DNA of 22,647 bases from positions 1 through 22,647 of the forward strand of contig JAKFFB010000057.1 of NCBI GenBank assembly GCA_036675425.1, read 5' to 3'. The notes under the pieces were generated by a model that was given only the letters and a program-made list of their open reading frames with translations, was not told the DNA's origin and did no database searches. Shown here in pieces: positions 20,790 through 22,647 of the stretch. The stretch comes from SCTD01 sp036675425. GTDB taxonomy: Bacteria > Actinomycetota > Actinomycetes > Mycobacteriales > SCTD01. The first letter of the stretch is position 1, and each line of letters starts with the position of its first letter. The position numbers and the translations under genes were made by a program.

Positions 20790-20803
20790 GGGACCTACGT
20801 CCC
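20790..20803. promoter_or_regulatory. DosR/DevR-like box with perfect arms
   Basis: GGGAC-CTAC-GTCCC matches the core GGGAC-n4-GTCCC of the DosR binding site (consensus TTSGGGACTWWAGTCCCSAA) in both arms and in spacing. It lies 57 nt before the DUF5335-like ATG and just after the ABC permease stop (20809). This is the best such site in the window. Confidence 0.55.
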
Positions 20804-20808
20804 GCACG

Positions 20809-22389
20809 TCAGTCGGGGGCGAGGTCCCGGCGCGAGAAGAGCAGCACGCCGACAGCAGCGGCAGCCAGACCGATCCCGCACAGCGCCAGCGACGGACCGG
20901 CGGTCCAGGGCTCGAGCGGCGGCCGCGGCAGCCAGCGGAACGGTGACAGGTCCAGCACCCGGTCGGGCAGCGAGAGCACCGTGCCGAGGAGCTCCAGGAC
21001 GTACGCCAGCACGACCAGCGTCACCGGCACCGCCACGGTGAGCCGGGGCACCGCGCCGAAGGCCAGCACGCCGATGCCGGCGAACAGGACGGCGACCGGG
21101 AGCGTCACGAGCAGCGGCAGGCTCGCGTCCCACCAGCCGAGGTCCGTGCCGCCGATGCGCGCGCCGAGCCAGATCCCGAGGCAGCCGGCCACCGCCACCA
21201 CCGCCGCGGCGACGACCGCCAGGACGTACGAGCCGGCCAGCCAGCTCGTGCGTCGCACGGGCCGCACCAGCAGGTGCTCCAGCCGACCCGTCGCCTCCTC
21301 GGTGCGCAGCGCGCCGATGCGCCAGGACACGTAGAGGCCGAACACCATGGCGAGCGTGATGGCCATGACGCTGAGGAATCCCTCGGCGGGGTTGCTCACG
21401 TCCACGCCGAGCTGCTCGAGGGTCCGTGCGTACTCGGGGTCGCCCTCGATGAGGTCGACCACGGCGCTGACGACGGAACCGAGGACCACGCCGAACAGCG
21501 CCACGCCGATCGACCACGCGACCAGCACACCCGTGGTGGTGCGCCAGCCGAAGGCGACCGGCCCGCCGAGCAACCGGAGGCGCGGCGGGCGGTGCTCACG
21601 GCCGGCCAGCCGGGCGGAACCGCTGTCGCGCGTGGCGCGCTCGCGCACCGCGAGCGCGCCCAGCAGCACCGGAACGACGACCATCGGGAGCAGCCCGACC
21701 CAGCTGTCGTCGCCGAACGGCCGAAGACGGTCGAGCCAGCCCAGCGGAGTGAGGTGCAGCAGCCAGGCGCGGTCGTCGGAGGTGTTGGCGTACATCCGCA
21801 GCACGAAGGCCAGGCCGAGCACGCCGAGCGCGACCGACACCGCTCGGCGACGGAGGTCCAGGAGCTGAGCCGCCAGCGCGGCGACGGAGGTGAGGGTGAG
21901 GCCGACCCCGCTGAGGCCGGCAGCGAACAGCAGGGAGCCACCGACCGGGAGCCCCTGCGCCACCAGGGAGGTCGCCACCGTCACGCCGAACACCAGGACG
22001 ACCCCGGCGACGACGGCCAGCTGCGCTGCGAGCAGCCGGACCGGCCGGATCGGTCGGGACAGCACCAGGTCGGCGCGGCCGGTGTCCTCCTCGGCTCGCA
22101 GCAGCCGGGTGGTCACGAGAACGGCCCAGACGCTCACCACGACGGCGAGGAACCAGCCGGCGTCCCACGCCACGAACCCGCCGGTCGTCTCGATGGCGTG
22201 CGGGACGCCCTGCAGGGCGCGCACCGCGGCGCTGTCCGAGAGCTGCGCGAGCTGGGCACGGGAGGCGTCGTCGGGATAGGCCTGCTCGTAGCTGACGACC
22301 TCGACGACGGCGTAGAGCGCGGCGGAGGCGCAGAGGAGCACCGCGCCGCGGCGGACCAGCCGCCAGGGCAACCGCCACGCACCGGTCAC
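20809..22389 (-). CDS. ABC-type exporter permease
   Basis: A 526-aa polytopic membrane protein with about twelve hydrophobic helices in two similar halves. Each half carries a conserved loop: EEDTGRADLVLSRPIRP (about residues 100-116) and EEATGRLEHLLVRPVRR (about 370-386). That repeat is typical of the ABC-2-like permeases linked to polyketide-antibiotic and multidrug export. The C-terminus ends SRRDLAPD. The GTG start at 22389 overlaps the ATPase stop (GTGA), so both are co-translated. The export substrate is unknown; drug or lipid export is likely. Confidence 0.88.
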   Translation of the reverse strand: MTGAWRLPWRLVRRGAVLLCASAALYAVVEVVSYEQAYPDDASRAQLAQLSDSAAVRALQGVPHAIETTGGFVAWDAGWFLAVVVSVWAVLVTTRLLRAEEDTGRADLVLSRPIRPVRLLAAQLAVVAGVVLVFGVTVATSLVAQGLPVGGSLLFAAGLSGVGLTLTSVAALAAQLLDLRRRAVSVALGVLGLAFVLRMYANTSDDRAWLLHLTPLGWLDRLRPFGDDSWVGLLPMVVVPVLLGALAVRERATRDSGSARLAGREHRPPRLRLLGGPVAFGWRTTTGVLVAWSIGVALFGVVLGSVVSAVVDLIEGDPEYARTLEQLGVDVSNPAEGFLSVMAITLAMVFGLYVSWRIGALRTEEATGRLEHLLVRPVRRTSWLAGSYVLAVVAAAVVAVAGCLGIWLGARIGGTDLGWWDASLPLLVTLPVAVLFAGIGVLAFGAVPRLTVAVPVTLVVLAYVLELLGTVLSLPDRVLDLSPFRWLPRPPLEPWTAGPSLALCGIGLAAAAVGVLLFSRRDLAPD

Positions 22390-22647
22390 GACGGACCCGG
22401 ATCGGCGTAGTAGCTGAGGAAGACCTCCTCGAGGTCGGCCTCCCGGCTGCGCAGGGAGGTGACGGGCAGCGGTGCGAGCGCAGCGAGCAGCCCGGTGGGG
22501 GGCCCGGACACGGTGACCCGCAGACCGCCGCCGTCCAGCGCCGTGGCCGACACGACGCCCGGGACACCGTCGAGGACCGGCACCGGTCCGTCGAGCAGCA
22601 CGTCGTAGACGGTGGATCCCTTGCGCCGCAGGGCATCCAGCGTCGCG
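22386..22647 (-). CDS. ABC transporter ATP-binding protein, partial (C-terminal end)
   Basis: The last 86 codons of an ATPase that continues beyond the right edge. The visible part is the C-terminal extension common to ABC exporter ATPases: a small beta-rich domain ending in READLEEVFLSYYAD, where LEEVFL is the usual closing motif. The Walker motifs are outside the window. The stop overlaps the permease GTG (GTGA), supporting a two-gene exporter. An internal GTG at 22601 is not the start, since the frame stays open and coding to 22647. Confidence 0.82.
   Translation of the reverse strand, partial: ATLDALRRKGSTVYDVLLDGPVPVLDGVPGVVSATALDGGGLRVTVSGPPTGLLAALAPLPVTSLRSREADLEEVFLSYYADPGPS

Noticed and set aside
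21274..22410. Plus-strand frame opposite the ABC permease
   Set aside because: Gln/His/Arg-rich, typical of antisense membrane-protein codons; no family signal.

Overview
The window looks like a chromosomal segment of a very high-GC actinobacterium (Actinomycetota). Supporting signs are the strong G/C bias at third codon positions, frequent GTG/TTG starts, a DUF4191–RDD–glnA neighbourhood, a GlnR-type box before glnA, a DosS/DevS-type sensor kinase, and many leaderless starts (TAnnnT-type -10 hexamer, 6-7 nt, then ATG/GTG). I cannot name the genus. No rRNA, tRNA, CRISPR array, insertion sequence, integrase or phage gene was seen. Apart from a short SnoaL-like remnant, the window reads as ordinary chromosome with accessory signalling and stress genes.

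Layout. 1-790 (-): Ser/Thr protein kinase, cut by the left edge. 852-3630 (+): FAD oxidoreductase, lipB and lipA (lipoate synthesis). 3655-5340 (+): GAF-GAF histidine kinase of the DosS type. 5362-6342 (-): Acg-type nitroreductase. 6543-6743 (+): small unknown protein. 6794-8322 (+): PlsC acyltransferase and a DUF4191 membrane protein. 8319-8783 (-): RDD membrane protein, sharing a CTAG double stop with DUF4191. 8938-10362 (+): glutamine synthetase I, followed by a long perfect hairpin. 10634-16421: a cyclic-di-GMP block with a PAS3-GGDEF*-EAL protein (+), a small highly charged protein (+), and on the minus strand a pseudo-receiver translationally coupled to a membrane GGDEF-EAL protein. 16422-17044: mostly non-coding, with a SnoaL-like remnant. 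17045-17685 (+): cupin and a SHOCT-type membrane protein. 17715-18847 (-): VOC dioxygenase/glyoxalase-like protein and a serine hydrolase behind a MarR-like palindrome. 18993-20732 (-): DUF5335-like protein and a beta-CASP metallo-beta-lactamase RNase-like protein. 20809-22647 (-): ABC exporter permease and the C-terminal end of its ATPase.

How the genes may work together. A DosS-like sensor with a candidate haem-ligand His lies next to an Acg-family nitroreductase, a family that belongs to the DosR dormancy regulon in mycobacteria. DosR-like boxes of the form GGGAC-n4-GnCCC occur before the DUF5335/RNase operon (perfect arms), the nitroreductase and the cupin (both imperfect). This suggests a hypoxia/redox stress regulon scattered over the window; the response regulator itself is not present. 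Separately, the c-di-GMP block contains two different degenerations: a receiver whose phospho-acceptor Asp is Ala, and a GGDEF domain reading GGDRF with an intact EAL domain. The second protein also has an unusual recombinase-like C-terminal tail. I consider this block the most likely place for something undescribed.
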